Notes: a model not told the origin generated them from the sequence alone. Counted from the first letter of the stretch, positions 9,286 through 20,166 are shown. The stretch is 64,000 nucleotides of DNA from Candidatus Colwellia aromaticivorans (GCF_003333305.1 NZ_QOLD01000053.1:1-64000); one strand, 5' to 3'. Numbers and translations are program-made.

Positions 9286-9891
9286 ATGAAAACAAACTTA
9301 TATTTAGCTCGTCATGGTCAGACTCAATGGAATAAAGTTCAACGTTTTCAAGGCAGATTAGATAGTGAACTTACAGAAATGGGCAAGCAACAATCTGAAA
9401 AACTTGCCCAACACCTTGCTAACCAACAAATAGATTTAATAATTTCATCGTCTCTTGGGCGCGCAGTTAATAGCGCACTTATTTGCCAAAAAACATTAAA
9501 TATACCAATAGTTAGTTTAGACGAACTAACTGAACGAGATTTAGGGCATTGGCAAGGGCAATATGTTGATGACATTAAAGTTAATGAAAACTATAACGAA
9601 ATTTTCCACCAGTTCTCCGTATTAAAACCCAAAAATGGTGAAAGCGCGATAAACTGTGGAACACGTATTTATAAAACTATTAAAGTGCTGGCAAATAATC
9701 ATATTAATAAAAATTTATTAATTATTTTTCATGGTGAAGCATTGCGTTGTTTTTTAGCGAAACTTGGTCATCAGTCAACAAATAATGCCTATGAATTATT
9801 CGCCAATGGTTGTACCTTTCACTTAACGTATAATCATGAGGATGAACGTTTTAAAATGCCCCGTGAAAGCGAACTATCACAAGCGGAATAG
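9286..9891 (+). CDS. cobC: Histidine phosphatase family protein, probable alpha-ribazole phosphatase
   Basis: 201 residues with the catalytic LARHGQTQWN near the N-terminus, the second-half TERDLGHWQG (acidic proton-donor region) and FHGEALRCF carrying the distal His. CobC-type enzymes remove phosphate from alpha-ribazole-5'-phosphate or adenosylcobalamin-5'-phosphate. The B12 role comes from context: cbiB starts 8 bp downstream and the cobD-like gene follows. A second member lies at 21.3-22.0 kb, so which one is the true CobC is open. Codon use and AT content match the neighbours. Confidence 0.75.
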   Translation: MKTNLYLARHGQTQWNKVQRFQGRLDSELTEMGKQQSEKLAQHLANQQIDLIISSSLGRAVNSALICQKTLNIPIVSLDELTERDLGHWQGQYVDDIKVNENYNEIFHQFSVLKPKNGESAINCGTRIYKTIKVLANNHINKNLLIIFHGEALRCFLAKLGHQSTNNAYELFANGCTFHLTYNHEDERFKMPRESELSQAE

Positions 9892-9899
9892 AATCAATA

Positions 9900-10925
9900 A
9901 TGACGTTGATAGAAAATATATACGGCCAAACAATGTTATTAGTGCCTGAGCTTGCTACTTCTTTAACTATTTTATTGGCTGTGTTGCTTGATAAAGTATT
10001 GGGCGAAGCCAAAAAGTATCACTACCTAATTGGCTTTGGGTATTTAGCAGACAAGGTAGAGTCAAAACTAAACCCCAACAACCCCCAAAGTAGTTTGGGT
10101 GCGAGCAACCTTAAGTCGACGTTAAAAACAAAATTACTCGGCACATTTTCTTGGTGTTTACTTGTACTGCCTTTACCAATAATGTATTTTTTTATTTTCG
10201 ATAGTCTAGTTTGGTACTGGCAAGTTTTGCTCGATGCTACTGTGCTTTATTTGGCGATTGGTCTTAATAGCTTGCACCACCATGCAATGCAAATTTACAA
10301 ACCGCTAAAATCAGGCGATCTTGATCGCGCACGCCATTTTACTGGTTATATTGTTAGTCGAGAAACAAATTTACTCTCAGAGCAGGAGATGTCAAGGGCG
10401 ACGATCGAGTCTATGCTAGAAAATGGACATGACTCGGTTATTGCCTCGCTTGTTTATTATATTATCGGCGGTGCGCCATTAGTAATATTACATCGATTTG
10501 CTAATACACTTGACGCAATGTGGGGCTACAAAAACCCTCGTTTCAATCACTTTGGCTATGCTAGTGCCAAACTAGATGACCTACTCGGCTTTGTTTCAGG
10601 TAAATGTTGTACGCTACTTTATGCGATACAAGGTGGTTTTCAGAAATCTTTGGTGAATGCTTATCAGCAAGGTAATCAGTATAAAAGCCATAATGGTGGC
10701 TGGGTTATGGCTGCAGGAGCTACTGTGATGAAAATAACACTGGGGGGCAATGCGATTTATCACGGTAAAACAGTTACCTCACCAACATTAGGTTTAAAGT
10801 TAAGTCTAAGTAGTTCAATAACTAACGAGGATATCCCTCGCAGTTTAGCCCTTGTTAGTCGAGCGACTATTTCATTATTTTTATTAGTCTTTATCTATCA
10901 ACTAGCCCGCTATATTCTTGTATAA
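9900..10925 (+). CDS. cbiB: Adenosylcobinamide-phosphate synthase
   Basis: 341-residue inner-membrane enzyme that attaches aminopropanol (phosphate) to the f side chain of adenosylcobyric acid. Family signatures include LARHFTGYIVSRET-like RARHFTGYIVSRET, ENGHDSVIASLVYYIIGG and the FANTLDAMWGYKNPRF segment. Hydrophobic stretches at both ends fit a multi-pass protein. It is translated right after the upstream phosphatase gene (8 bp gap) and supplies the acceptor reaction for the product of the downstream decarboxylase. Confidence 0.95.
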   Translation: MTLIENIYGQTMLLVPELATSLTILLAVLLDKVLGEAKKYHYLIGFGYLADKVESKLNPNNPQSSLGASNLKSTLKTKLLGTFSWCLLVLPLPIMYFFIFDSLVWYWQVLLDATVLYLAIGLNSLHHHAMQIYKPLKSGDLDRARHFTGYIVSRETNLLSEQEMSRATIESMLENGHDSVIASLVYYIIGGAPLVILHRFANTLDAMWGYKNPRFNHFGYASAKLDDLLGFVSGKCCTLLYAIQGGFQKSLVNAYQQGNQYKSHNGGWVMAAGATVMKITLGGNAIYHGKTVTSPTLGLKLSLSSSITNEDIPRSLALVSRATISLFLLVFIYQLARYILV

Positions 10926-10974
10926 TTAACGCTGTTTCTTTCAACATTTAACACTCAACTTTAGGCGAACAAAT

Positions 10975-12003
10975 TTGGCTCTTATTCATGGTGGACAACT
11001 ACAGCAAGTGGCTAAACAGTTTAATATTGCCCCCGAAAACTGGTTAGATTTATCTACCGGCATAGCACCATTTAGCTACCCCATTCCAGATATCCCCGAA
11101 AAATCATACCAAGAATTACCACAATCAAGTCACGATTTAGAAACAGCGGCAAAGCACTATTATGATGCAAATAGCCTGCTAGTAACTAACGGTAGTCAAG
11201 CAATAATAAAGCTTTTACCCACACTTTGGAGTGAACAAAATTCGCATTCAACTACCGTTTATTTACCTGAACAAGGTTATAAAGAACATGCATTAGCGTG
11301 GCAAACGGCAGGCTTTACACTCTGTTGGTATCAAGATGAATTACCTGCCTTTACAGAAATAAAAAAAAACTCAGTGTTGGTGATCATTAATCCTAATAAC
11401 CCAACCGGGCAGTTATACAATCGTTCAATACTTATAAACTATCAAGAAAAATTGGCAAAGTGTAATAGCTTATTAGTTATTGATGAAGCGTTTATCGATG
11501 TAATAAAGCCTTCACAATCAATGACAAATACCATTAATAACTCTAACAACACATTGATATTGCGTTCATTTGGTAAGTTTTTTGGTTTAGCGGGCATTCG
11601 TATTGGCTTTTTAATTGGTGAAGAAACTTGGTTAGAAAAATTTCGCGAGCACCTTGGCGCTTGGCAAGTAAACGGCCCTGCTCAGTATATTGCGGGAAAA
11701 GCATTAGTAGATAAGCGCTGGCAAAAGCAACAACAACAAAACCTAAAGACATTAAGTGCAAGGTTACGGGCAGTATTAGCTGAAAATGTGCCTTTTGAAT
11801 TCACCACTACAATATCAGGTACTGATTTATTTCAAACCGTTTATTTTAAAGAAGGCATTGATGTTGAGCATTACTATGTTGCACTATGTCAGCAAGGTGT
11901 TTATGTGCGTCTAACCGATGATAAGCGAGCTTTAAGGTTTGGCTTAGCAAAGGTGGAGCAACTTGAACGATTAGCGAATGCCTTAGCTTCAATAAATAAT
12001 TAA
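10975..12003 (+). CDS. cobD: Threonine-phosphate decarboxylase-type PLP enzyme
   Basis: 342-residue fold-type I PLP enzyme of the aminotransferase class I/II, CobD/CobC(Pseudomonas) subgroup. It would decarboxylate L-threonine-O-3-phosphate to aminopropanol phosphate for CbiB. Visible motifs are LDLSTGIAPFSYP near the N-terminus, VIINPNNPTGQLY, VIDEAFIDV and the PLP-lysine region LRSFGKFFGLAGIRIGF. No ATG is available; TTG at 10975-10977 with AGGCGA upstream is the best start. It ends the plus-strand block and runs into a shared terminator. An aminotransferase role is less likely given the cbiB neighbour. Confidence 0.88.
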   Translation: MALIHGGQLQQVAKQFNIAPENWLDLSTGIAPFSYPIPDIPEKSYQELPQSSHDLETAAKHYYDANSLLVTNGSQAIIKLLPTLWSEQNSHSTTVYLPEQGYKEHALAWQTAGFTLCWYQDELPAFTEIKKNSVLVIINPNNPTGQLYNRSILINYQEKLAKCNSLLVIDEAFIDVIKPSQSMTNTINNSNNTLILRSFGKFFGLAGIRIGFLIGEETWLEKFREHLGAWQVNGPAQYIAGKALVDKRWQKQQQQNLKTLSARLRAVLAENVPFEFTTTISGTDLFQTVYFKEGIDVEHYYVALCQQGVYVRLTDDKRALRFGLAKVEQLERLANALASINN

Positions 12004-12008
12004 CCAAT

Positions 12009-12042
12009 AAAAAAGGTAACTCAATTGAGTTACCTTTTACCT
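12009..12042. terminator. Bidirectional terminator between cobD and btuB
   Basis: AAAAAGGTAACTCAATTGAGTTACCTTTT is a long perfect inverted repeat with A-rich and T-rich flanks. It lies between convergent cobD and btuB, so it can end both. Confidence 0.85.
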
Positions 12043-12079
12043 ATCTATTAAACTGGATTCAGGTTTAATAGTAATTAAA

Positions 12080-13929
12080 CTAAAATGTATAGGTCGCTGC
12101 TAGCTGATAATTAATACCATCAGTTAGGTAATGTTCAGCAACAGTATAATCTCGATCAAAAAGATTATTGACTTTACCTGACACAGACAACTTATCTGAT
12201 AGCTGGTAGCTTAATGAAATATCAGTTAACAATACTGAATTTAACGTTACAGCGCTATATTTGTTATCTTTACTTTCACCACGGTAATCTAAAACAAGAT
12301 TCGCTGTTAGTGCATCAACTTGATAACCTAAAGTATAAATTGCTGTCACTTTCGGACGACGTAGCAACTCCTTACCCGTTGATTTGTCTTCGGTCTCAAC
12401 ATAGCCAGCGGCTACTAAATGAGAAAAGTCGCCCGTTTGCAATGCGAAAGTGAAATCAACACCTTGCGCTGTTGCATTATCAATATTCTCTGGGTGCCAA
12501 ACTCCTGAAGCATCGGGTGCCCAGTTAATTAAATTATCAATTTCAGAATCATAAATACTAACTTCTAGAATACCGTTATTAAAGTGGTTACGTATAAGTA
12601 TTTCAGTGCTTTTAACTTCCTCAGGCATAAGATCTTTATTACCACCGCCTGGCCAGTATAAATCGTTAAACGTTGGCGCTTTAAAGCCAGTACCTTGGCT
12701 TATGCTTAATAACCAGTCGGCATTTGGTTGATAGCCAGCAGAAAGGTTATAGGTTACCTCATTATCTAACCCTTGAATGTTATCTTGGCGCAATGCACCT
12801 TCAAACAGAAATGAATTCATTTGATGACGAGATTGAATGAAAACAGCACGGGCTGTGCGCTTATCTTTTACATACACTGAACTTGTATTTGAAACACGCT
12901 CTTCGTACCAATCAAAACCACCAACAAAGCTAGTATTTTCACTTAACTCACATACTGACCTAGGAAACCAAATTGATCACGTTTCGTGGTAATTTCATTC
13001 ACAACTTTAGGATCGGAGTCACCTTTAAAAGTCCCTCCTTCATCTTGTGATTTAGCAACAAACGTTTCAACTAAAATGTTACCTGAATTATATACTGCCT
13101 CTAATTTTACCGAGTAGTTTTCATGCTCATTTTCATCAGAGCCACCGTATTTATTATCATACTGTGCCCCCCCCTTTTCATAACGAGAAATTAAATTGAG
13201 TGAGTATTGCTCAGTTAATTTACTTTGACCATTAAGACTAAAAGACTGACGATCATAACCGTCTTTATCTTCTTGGCCTGGATAATCAGTAGTGTTAAAA
13301 CCGTCAGTTTCTTCTAAAGCGCCTGCGATAGTTAATGAGTTCGATTCATTACCTAAACCAATAGCAGCTTCTGTTTTCCAGTAACCGTTGCTACCGAGAC
13401 CCACAGTTACAAAGCCTTCTCCCGATTGAAGCTTTTTAGTGAAAATTTGAATCACACCACCAATAGCGTCCGACCCCCAAAGTGCACCACGAGGGCCTTT
13501 AACCACTTCAATGCGATCAATTAAACCAACAGACATTGAAGAAAAGCTGGTTGTTCCTAGTGTTGCAGAGCCAACACGCACACCATCAACCAAGATAAGC
13601 GTATGATTACCGTTAGTGCCGCGCATAAATACCGAAGCAGATTGACCTGCGCCACCTAGGTTAGCAACGGTCACACCTGCTACGGTATTGAGTAGTTCTG
13701 TAATGTTTTGTGGCTGAATCGCTTCTATTTCAGCTTGACCAATAACTTGTGTCGCTGAAAGCGATAAAAATAAATCTTGTTGAGAACGGTTAGCTGTTAC
13801 AACAATTTGTTCCAAATTAGCGTCTTCTGCACTTTCATTTGAATTAGCCACCGCACTTGATGCAGCAGAAAGCAATGCTGAAGCTACAGCAATTTGAGTT
13901 AATGTTTTATTAAATAGTTTAGTTTTCAT
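12080..13929 (-). pseudogene. btuB: TonB-dependent cobalamin receptor with a frameshift
   Basis: The two parts together encode about 616 residues, the normal BtuB length. The first part (13929 to 12943) has a signal peptide, a TonB-box-like segment near LEQIVVTANR, the plug (VDGVRVGSATLG, VKGPRGALWGSDAIGG) and the first barrel strands. It ends at TAA 12943-12945. The second part continues in another frame (ELSENTSFVGGFDWYEE through YTVAEHYLTDG and the terminal aromatic AATYTF). Restoring one base near 12943-12955 fuses them. No slippery heptamer or homopolymer is present, so this is a true indel or a sequencing error. Start ATG 13927-13929 has GAGG 4 nt upstream. Confidence 0.9.
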
Positions 13930-13942
13930 GTTACCTCGCTCT

Positions 13943-13961
13943 ATGATGCCCTCCGCATCAT
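13943..13961 (-). promoter_or_regulatory. Leader hairpin with GGAGG loop upstream of btuB
   Basis: Minus-strand ATGATGC-GGAGG-GCATCAT, a perfect 7-bp stem with a Shine-Dalgarno-like loop, 13 nt before the btuB start. It lies between the riboswitch and the coding region and may be part of the expression platform. Confidence 0.5.
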
Positions 13962-14004
13962 GTTGATCACTTAGTTGTTTATATTTAGCTAAATGATAAT
14001 TAAG

Positions 14005-14150
14005 TAAGCACAAGATGTCGGACTTAAACTCGTTAATACATCGACGAACTATTACCGTTGCGGGGGCAGTATCTAATTTCCATAGATTTCCCTCGTTGCC
14101 TACCATAATAAAAGTGGAAGATTTTCCACTCGTTGGTTTATCTAATACGT
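14005..14150 (-). promoter_or_regulatory. Cobalamin riboswitch 2 (btuB leader)
   Basis: Minus strand: GAGGGAAATC, then TACTGCCCCCGCAACGGTAA (about 14051-14070), then a diverged B12 box AGTCCGACATCTTGTGC (14008-14024). It begins right after the btuF stop, so the btuB message may start in this 220-bp gap or come from read-through of unit B. The core is strong; the B12 box is weaker than in the other three copies. Confidence 0.85.
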
Positions 14151-14978
14151 TTATCGAAACGCATCAAGTTTGTCACACATATCTTCTATACCGTCTAACA
14201 TGCGGGTGCTAAATCTATGCGTTAAATCTGCATTAATTCGAATAAAGCGATTATGCTTCACTGCGGGAATTTCTGGCCACTTATGCCAATCAATGACGGG
14301 TAGTTCTGTATTCGATTTTTGAACAGGAAAAATTATAACTTCAGGTTGCGCTACAATGACATTTTCAATACCAATTTGCGGGTAAGCTGTAGGATTCTCT
14401 GCAAAAACATTCTGCCCTTGGCAAACTTCAATTAATTGATTAATCAAAGTCCCTTTATTTATCGTGCGCATCGGCTCAGGCCATAGTTGATAAAAAACTT
14501 TCATTGGCGCTATGCTGACATGTTGTTGACGTAATTTTTTAAGTCGTTGTAGGTAATCATTAGCCACTGATTCCGCTTGTATTTCATGCCCTGTTAATTT
14601 ACCTAACTCTCGTAGTTCTTTCGCAACATCCTCAATTTTATGTGGCTGACTGTAAATGATGTTCAACCCCATTTTTTCCATTTGTTCAATGTCAGAAACT
14701 TTATTACCTGATTGCCAAACAATAACGATATCGGGCTTTAGTTCGAGTATTTTTTCTATTTGAATACCGTGATATCCACCGATTCGAGGAATGTTCAATG
14801 CCGCGGCAGGATAGTCAGAATGAGATACCGTACCAACAATTTTATTACCTGCACCTATGTCAAACAACATCTCAACTATATGCGGTGCAAGCGCGACAAT
14901 TCGCTGCTCTTTTGCCGTACTTATAAATGATGAGAGTAGTAAACTAACAATAAAAAATTTTGTGTAAATCATCTTCAT
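14151..14978 (-). CDS. btuF: Periplasmic cobalamin-binding protein of the BtuCDF transporter
   Basis: 275 residues with a cleavable signal peptide ([17 protein letters not shown]) followed by [19 protein letters not shown], the usual opening of class III binding proteins. [11 protein letters not shown] and [18 protein letters not shown] are further family blocks. It delivers B12 to BtuCD. The start overlaps the cobQ stop by 4 nt (ATGA). It is the last gene of unit B, separated from its ABC partners by cobT-S-U-Q. Confidence 0.92.
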   Translation of the reverse strand: MKMIYTKFFIVSLLLSSFISTAKEQRIVALAPHIVEMLFDIGAGNKIVGTVSHSDYPAAALNIPRIGGYHGIQIEKILELKPDIVIVWQSGNKVSDIEQMEKMGLNIIYSQPHKIEDVAKELRELGKLTGHEIQAESVANDYLQRLKKLRQQHVSIAPMKVFYQLWPEPMRTINKGTLINQLIEVCQGQNVFAENPTAYPQIGIENVIVAQPEVIIFPVQKSNTELPVIDWHKWPEIPAVKHNRFIRINADLTHRFSTRMLDGIEDMCDKLDAFR

Positions 14979-16504
14979 GTAATTCCCTCCTTATAGGGAG
15001 TTGTCGTGTTAGTCCTAACGCCCGCTTGCAAAATTTTTTCAATATCATCCATATGTAAATGTTGCTCACAAGTATCGGCTAAACGATTCAATTGAACTTC
15101 TCGGTGTTGATCAATATTAATCACCGATTGAACGCCATGATCTTTTTTAACCCACTGCAATACAGCGCTTGTTACCGCACCACGGTCAAACAAACCATGT
15201 AAGTAGGTTGCTACAATTTGGTTATCTTCTGAAATGAAGCCATCAATACCAGAAGATCCCGCCGATAGTTCACTTATCAAGGGGTTATTAAGCGCAGTAC
15301 CATGCGAATGACCACAATGAATCTCGTAACCAGAAACTTCACACTGCTGGCCCGCTAACGTAAATGTGCCAGAGACCTGAGTAAGGGTTTTTGATGTAGT
15401 TAATGTTGTCGTAAAATCAGCTAGGTCCAGTCCAGAAATAACCCTTTCTTCATTGTCTGCAAAGTTTGATTCTATAGCATGAGGGTCAAATATTTTACGG
15501 CCTAACATTTGAAGACCTCCGCAAATACCAAGTACCTTACCGCCATATCTCAAATGGCGATTAATATCTTCTTGCCAACCTTGCGCTTTTAAAAAGGCTA
15601 AATCAGAAATTACGTTCTTACTACCTGGGAGTATAATTAAATCGCAATTATCAATACGCTCACCCATTTTTACGTAACGTAAATCTATCTCAGAATTCAG
15701 TCTTAATGGGTCAAAATCGGTGTGATTACTAATATGTGGCAACAAAGGAACAGCAATTATAATTTTGCTTGAACTGACTTTGTTATCAATAGCAATGGCA
15801 TCTTCAGCATCAAGTGCTAAATCGTGCAAATAAGGTAAAACACCTAAAACAGGTTTTCCGGTACGTTCTTCAAGCCAAGTTAAGCCCGACTCTAATAATT
15901 TAATATCACCACGAAAGCGATTAATAATAAAACCTTTAACCCGGGATTGCTCAGACTGAGACAACAACTCAAGTGTACCCACTAGGTGAGCGAATACCCC
16001 ACCACGGTCGATATCAGCAACGATAATAACCGGACAATCCACTTTTTCAGCATACCCCATATTGGCAATATCATGTGCCCGTAAGTTAATTTCCGCTGGA
16101 CTCCCAGCGCCTTCAACCATAAGTACATCAAACTCTTTCGCTAGCCGATAGTGAGACTCAACTACCGCGTTCATTGCCACCTTTTTATAATCGTGATAAC
16201 TACTCGCGTCCATATTTGAAAGTGCCTTACCATGTACAATAACTTGAGCACCGGTATCACTATTTGGTTTTAATAGAATAGGATTAAAATCAACACGTGG
16301 TGCAATATTGGCAGCAATAGCTTGTAATGCTTGTGCTCGCCCTATCTCGCCACCATCTTCTGTCACGGCGCTATTTAATGCCATATTTTGTGGTTTAAAT
16401 GGGGCAACTTTAAAACCGCGATTAACAAAAACGCGACAAAGCCCAGCAACAATTGTACTTTTTCCTGCGTCAGAGGTGGTACCCTGTATCATCAAGGTTT
16501 TCAT
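14975..16504 (-). CDS. cobQ: Cobyric acid synthase
   Basis: Glutamine-dependent amidation of four side chains (b, d, e, g) of adenosylcobyrinate a,c-diamide. The 509-residue length is typical. The N-terminal ATPase-like domain has [20 protein letters not shown] and [13 protein letters not shown]. The C-terminal amidotransferase domain has its Cys in [14 protein letters not shown] and the His in ATYLHGLFD. Stop and start overlaps of 4 nt with cobU and btuF indicate translational coupling within unit B. Confidence 0.97.
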   Translation of the reverse strand: MKTLMIQGTTSDAGKSTIVAGLCRVFVNRGFKVAPFKPQNMALNSAVTEDGGEIGRAQALQAIAANIAPRVDFNPILLKPNSDTGAQVIVHGKALSNMDASSYHDYKKVAMNAVVESHYRLAKEFDVLMVEGAGSPAEINLRAHDIANMGYAEKVDCPVIIVADIDRGGVFAHLVGTLELLSQSEQSRVKGFIINRFRGDIKLLESGLTWLEERTGKPVLGVLPYLHDLALDAEDAIAIDNKVSSSKIIIAVPLLPHISNHTDFDPLRLNSEIDLRYVKMGERIDNCDLIILPGSKNVISDLAFLKAQGWQEDINRHLRYGGKVLGICGGLQMLGRKIFDPHAIESNFADNEERVISGLDLADFTTTLTTSKTLTQVSGTFTLAGQQCEVSGYEIHCGHSHGTALNNPLISELSAGSSGIDGFISEDNQIVATYLHGLFDRGAVTSAVLQWVKKDHGVQSVINIDQHREVQLNRLADTCEQHLHMDDIEKILQAGVRTNTTTPYKEGIT

Positions 16505-17088
16505 TTTTGCTCCTTTGACTTAAGCGACATTGATTTAAGGGATAATGCAATGCCTGCCATAATAAAATCTACATCCGTTGCTATCGTGGCAATTTCTTGA
16601 TGTAGCCAACCAGCTTGATCAACAAAGTTTCTTGATAATTCGCCCATAGGCACAATGCCATGACCAACTTCGTTACTCACTAGCATTAAATTAACTTCAT
16701 TCGTTTGTGCATAGTCTGAGAGTACATTGAGTAAGTACTCCTTCTCTTGCTTCCAGGTATTTTTATCCATCGAACATAAACAATTACTAAGCCATAACGT
16801 AAGGCAATCTACTAACACGGTTATTGGTGTTTCATACTCGCTTTGGTGTTTTAACACTAATTGTTTAATAGCGTTCGCTAATTTAATCGGCGATTCAATT
16901 AACACCCAATGTTCAGGTCTTTGTAATTGATGTTGCTTTATGCGCGCTGACATTTCTCCATCAAGTGATTGAGCTGTTGCCACATAATAAACTTGAGATT
17001 GAGCGTATTCTTCAGTGTACTTCGCCTGTTTTTCAGCAAATGAACTTTTACCAGAACGCGCACCACCTAAAATGAGATGAAGCGACAT
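16501..17088 (-). CDS. cobU: Adenosylcobinamide kinase / adenosylcobinamide-phosphate guanylyltransferase
   Basis: Bifunctional 195-residue enzyme that phosphorylates adenosylcobinamide and then transfers GMP to it. The P-loop is [28 protein letters not shown] and [17 protein letters not shown] are typical CobU/CobP blocks; the latter contains the guanylylated-His region of the family. Its start overlaps the cobS stop as TAATG, and its stop overlaps cobQ by 4 nt. Confidence 0.96.
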   Translation of the reverse strand: MSLHLILGGARSGKSSFAEKQAKYTEEYAQSQVYYVATAQSLDGEMSARIKQHQLQRPEHWVLIESPIKLANAIKQLVLKHQSEYETPITVLVDCLTLWLSNCLCSMDKNTWKQEKEYLLNVLSDYAQTNEVNLMLVSNEVGHGIVPMGELSRNFVDQAGWLHQEIATIATDVDFIMAGIALSLKSMSLKSKEQK

Positions 17089-17906
17089 TAGTTCGCCACT
17101 CCTGTGCTGGCATTTGAAACTGCAGTACCATAGCCAAAGATCAGTAAACTCAGATAAATAACAATTTCACTACTCTGCTGTGCCGCACCTAAACAATCGC
17201 CAGTGTAGCCACCCAGCTGACGATTAAACCAAAAAACTAGCAACGACCTAAATAAAAATAAAATAACAAACAACAAAAAACATTCACCTAAGGGTAAAAA
17301 CCCTACGCTGACTAATAGCCCTGTCACCAATAAAATAATTAAGTTATTGGTCGATAAACCTTGTGTAACCGATTTAACTTTAGAGGTGGCATCAAGTGCG
17401 ACATAAGGCATCTTGTAAATTAAACTGGTCGCTACGACGCGGCTCAAGGTATTTGCCAAAATTAGCGCAACAACAGGCGAGGCAAGCGCCATTAAACTCT
17501 GATATTTCAGTAATAAAATAATAAATAACGCCGTTGCACCATAAGTACCTAAGCGACTATCTTTCATAATATTGAGTTTATTCTCTACGCTCCAACCACC
17601 ACCAAAACCATCCCAAACATCAGCCCAACCATCTTCATGAAATGCTCCAGTTACAAGTATACTTGCCGCCATAGCAAGTAAAATAACCAATGATTTTGGT
17701 AAATAATTAATCGATACTAGATAAACAACTGAGCATATAATACCTACAACAATACCCACCACAGCAAAATAACGACTGGCTTTATTCAGCTGGTCGGCAG
17801 TTATTTCCTTCGGTAAGCTGACAGGAATACGAGTAAAAAAGCTAATTGCCAACAATAGCAATGTTTTCTCTTTTTGTAGGTTTTCTCTTTGGCTCAAGTT
17901 AATCAT
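17088..17906 (-). CDS. cobS: Adenosylcobinamide-GDP ribazoletransferase (cobalamin-5'-phosphate synthase)
   Basis: 272-residue polytopic inner-membrane enzyme that joins alpha-ribazole(-phosphate) to adenosylcobinamide-GDP. FFTRIPVSLP near the N-terminus, HEDGWADVWDGFGGG and the C-terminal YTGDCLGAAQQSSEIV are CobS signatures, with the acidic cluster likely binding metal. It sits between cobT and cobU, so the three nucleotide-loop enzymes are made together. Confidence 0.96.
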   Translation of the reverse strand: MINLSQRENLQKEKTLLLLAISFFTRIPVSLPKEITADQLNKASRYFAVVGIVVGIICSVVYLVSINYLPKSLVILLAMAASILVTGAFHEDGWADVWDGFGGGWSVENKLNIMKDSRLGTYGATALFIILLLKYQSLMALASPVVALILANTLSRVVATSLIYKMPYVALDATSKVKSVTQGLSTNNLIILLVTGLLVSVGFLPLGECFLLFVILFLFRSLLVFWFNRQLGGYTGDCLGAAQQSSEIVIYLSLLIFGYGTAVSNASTGVAN

Positions 17907-17934
17907 TATTTATTTTCTATAGTGTCAGCAATAA

Positions 17935-18987
17935 CTAAACAACGTTAGTTACTGCTGCTTGTTCAAAACTAGCCATATCGTTATAAAAGGCGGCAGCAGC
18001 TTGAATTAATGGCAACGCTAGTGCCCCACCCGTACCTTCGCCCAAGCGCAGACCAAGATTTAATAACGGTTCAACAGTAAGCCACTGCAGCATTTTCTGA
18101 TGTCCTTGTTCACCTGAACAATGGGCAAAAATCATATAGTCTTTTACTGCAGGGTTTATCTGTATAGCGACCATTGCAGCAGCAGTACAAATAAAACCGT
18201 CAACCAAAATATGCATATTTTCTTCAGCTGCAGCTAACATCGCTCCAGTGATCTGTACAATTTCAAAACCACCTAAACATGCCAGTAATTGCATCGGATC
18301 AGTTAACTTGTCACGATGCAGTTCAAGTGCTTGTTCAACCACTTTTTGTTTTTTAAGCACTACATCATCTGATACACCCGTACCTTTACCGACAGTTTCT
18401 TCTGCTGAAATCTGCATAATAGCCGCCATAATTGCTGATGCTGATGTTGTATTGCCAATGCCCATTTCACCAAAAGCAACCAAGTTACAGCCCTTTTCTT
18501 TAGTTTTCTTGATCAATGACTTAGCCATAGCAAAGCCTTGTTCAACCGTTGCTAATGTCATTGCTGGTGCTTGGTGTAATGGCTTAGTAATACAGCCTAA
18601 GCGTTGATTAATCACATTTAATTCTGCGGCTGGCTCAGTTAAGATCCCAGCATCAACAACACTTAGCTGCCAACCTAGTTGACGACAAAAAACATTAATT
18701 GCTGCGCCGCCAGTGGCAAAATTTGTAACCATTTGCTCAGTCACTTCACTTGGCGCTATTGAAACGCCCTCTGCTGCAACACCGTGATCTCCAGCGAAAA
18801 TAATGAGACTTGGCTGATTGATAACTAAAGGAGCAACTCGATTAGATGACATAGCCTGCACACGTGCCAGTTGTTTGGCCGTAGTTTCTAACTGCCCGAG
18901 TGCTCCTAGTGGTTTGGTCTTACAGTCAATCTTAACTTGGATTTTCTCATCAAATTTTGTACTAACAGTTTGAATAGTAAAAGTCAT
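17935..18987 (-). CDS. cobT: Nicotinate-nucleotide:dimethylbenzimidazole phosphoribosyltransferase
   Basis: Makes alpha-ribazole-5'-phosphate from DMB and nicotinate mononucleotide. About 350 residues. [37 protein letters not shown] and the C-terminal [16 protein letters not shown] are the family blocks; the catalytic Glu lies in the last. ATG 18985-18987 is chosen because GAGAGG directly precedes it; an upstream ATG at 19011 would add eight residues. The substrate DMB can come from BluB encoded at 22.2-22.9 kb. Confidence 0.96.
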   Translation of the reverse strand: MTFTIQTVSTKFDEKIQVKIDCKTKPLGALGQLETTAKQLARVQAMSSNRVAPLVINQPSLIIFAGDHGVAAEGVSIAPSEVTEQMVTNFATGGAAINVFCRQLGWQLSVVDAGILTEPAAELNVINQRLGCITKPLHQAPAMTLATVEQGFAMAKSLIKKTKEKGCNLVAFGEMGIGNTTSASAIMAAIMQISAEETVGKGTGVSDDVVLKKQKVVEQALELHRDKLTDPMQLLACLGGFEIVQITGAMLAAAEENMHILVDGFICTAAAMVAIQINPAVKDYMIFAHCSGEQGHQKMLQWLTVEPLLNLGLRLGEGTGGALALPLIQAAAAFYNDMASFEQAAVTNVV

Positions 18988-19035
18988 ATGCCTCTCAATA
19001 GTTATATCCATTGTTGTTCTTGTTAATCGCCTTTA

Positions 19036-20166
19036 TTAACTAGCCCGATTCTTTCGAAAATAAAGCAATGTAAGGAAAAATAGGCTACCTATTGCTGCGG
19101 TAATAACCCCTACAGGTAACTCTTGGTTTACCAAGACAGTACGCGATAATATATCGACCCAGATCATAAATATGCCGCCAACTAGTGCTGTTAGCAAAAT
19201 ACCAAAAATAGTACCTTGGGAGATAAAAAATCGAACAATATGTGGGATCATCAAGCCCACAAAACCGATACCACCGCACATTGAAACTAGCGTAGCGGTA
19301 ATCAACGAACTAAGTAGCAACATAATAATGCGAAAACGATTCACATTAATGCCCAATGTTGTGGCACTCTCGTCTCCTAATAACATTGCATTTAATTGGC
19401 GTCGGTAAGCCAACATAAAAGTGATACAGGTAGTGATCACTACGGCTGGAAATAATAAATTTTCCCACTGAGCGCGTGAAAAACTTCCCATAGTCCAAAA
19501 TAGCACTGCGGTAACAGCTTGAGGGTCAGTATGATAGAGCAGTAAACTCGTAAAGGAGCTAAACAAAAATGATAAGGCAACACCCGCCAGCAACATAGAT
19601 TCAACCTGCTGGCTTTGCCTCCGCCCAGCTATTAACATTAGCATCACCATCGCAACTAAACTGCCTGCAAAAGCCGCAATAGGCGTCATAACAGTAAAGA
19701 TACCGCCTGTAAATGTGATAAGTATAACAACTCCCAATGAAGCACCTGATGAGATACCAAATAAGTAAGGATCAGCTAATGGATTACGCGTAACGGTTTG
19801 AAGAATAAGTCCTGAAATAGCCAAACCACAACCAGCAAGCAAAGCTAATATGGCCCTAGGCATACGCAATTCCCAGATAATGCGACTAACAAAGCCAATG
19901 TCTTTGTCAGCTTCATTTGGCCAAATACTGTACCAAACGTCGGCGAATGAAATATCCGCGGCACCAAAAGATAACGCACAAAACAGGCTGAAAAAACAAC
20001 CGACTATGGCAAAAACTGTTACCACTGGTTGGCTAATACCTTTTTTTTCTAACCATGCGCCATGCTTTTTATGAACGAATGTTTTTTGAGTCTTATTTAC
20101 CTGTGCTTTGCTTACCAACGGCTGGTTAGCTTTGATATTATTTTTAGCGAGTTCTGCTTTAAACAT
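19036..20166 (-). CDS. btuC: Vitamin B12 ABC transporter permease (FecCD family)
   Basis: About 376 residues after the start correction, slightly longer than E. coli BtuC because of a polar N-terminal extension of about 50 residues. ELRMPRAILALLAGCGLAIS, ADPYLFGISSGASLG and IGFVGLMIPHIVRF are classic FecCD signatures. Around ten hydrophobic segments are visible. ATG 20164-20166 overlaps the btuD stop by 8 nt and has GGAGA upstream; the longer frame to 20268 would run deep into btuD. Confidence 0.93.
   Translation of the reverse strand: MFKAELAKNNIKANQPLVSKAQVNKTQKTFVHKKHGAWLEKKGISQPVVTVFAIVGCFFSLFCALSFGAADISFADVWYSIWPNEADKDIGFVSRIIWELRMPRAILALLAGCGLAISGLILQTVTRNPLADPYLFGISSGASLGVVILITFTGGIFTVMTPIAAFAGSLVAMVMLMLIAGRRQSQQVESMLLAGVALSFLFSSFTSLLLYHTDPQAVTAVLFWTMGSFSRAQWENLLFPAVVITTCITFMLAYRRQLNAMLLGDESATTLGINVNRFRIIMLLLSSLITATLVSMCGGIGFVGLMIPHIVRFFISQGTIFGILLTALVGGIFMIWVDILSRTVLVNQELPVGVITAAIGSLFFLTLLYFRKNRAS

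Noticed and set aside
12943-12960. Programmed ribosomal frameshift in btuB
   Set aside because: No X-XXY-YYZ slippery heptamer and no stem or pseudoknot next to the stop.
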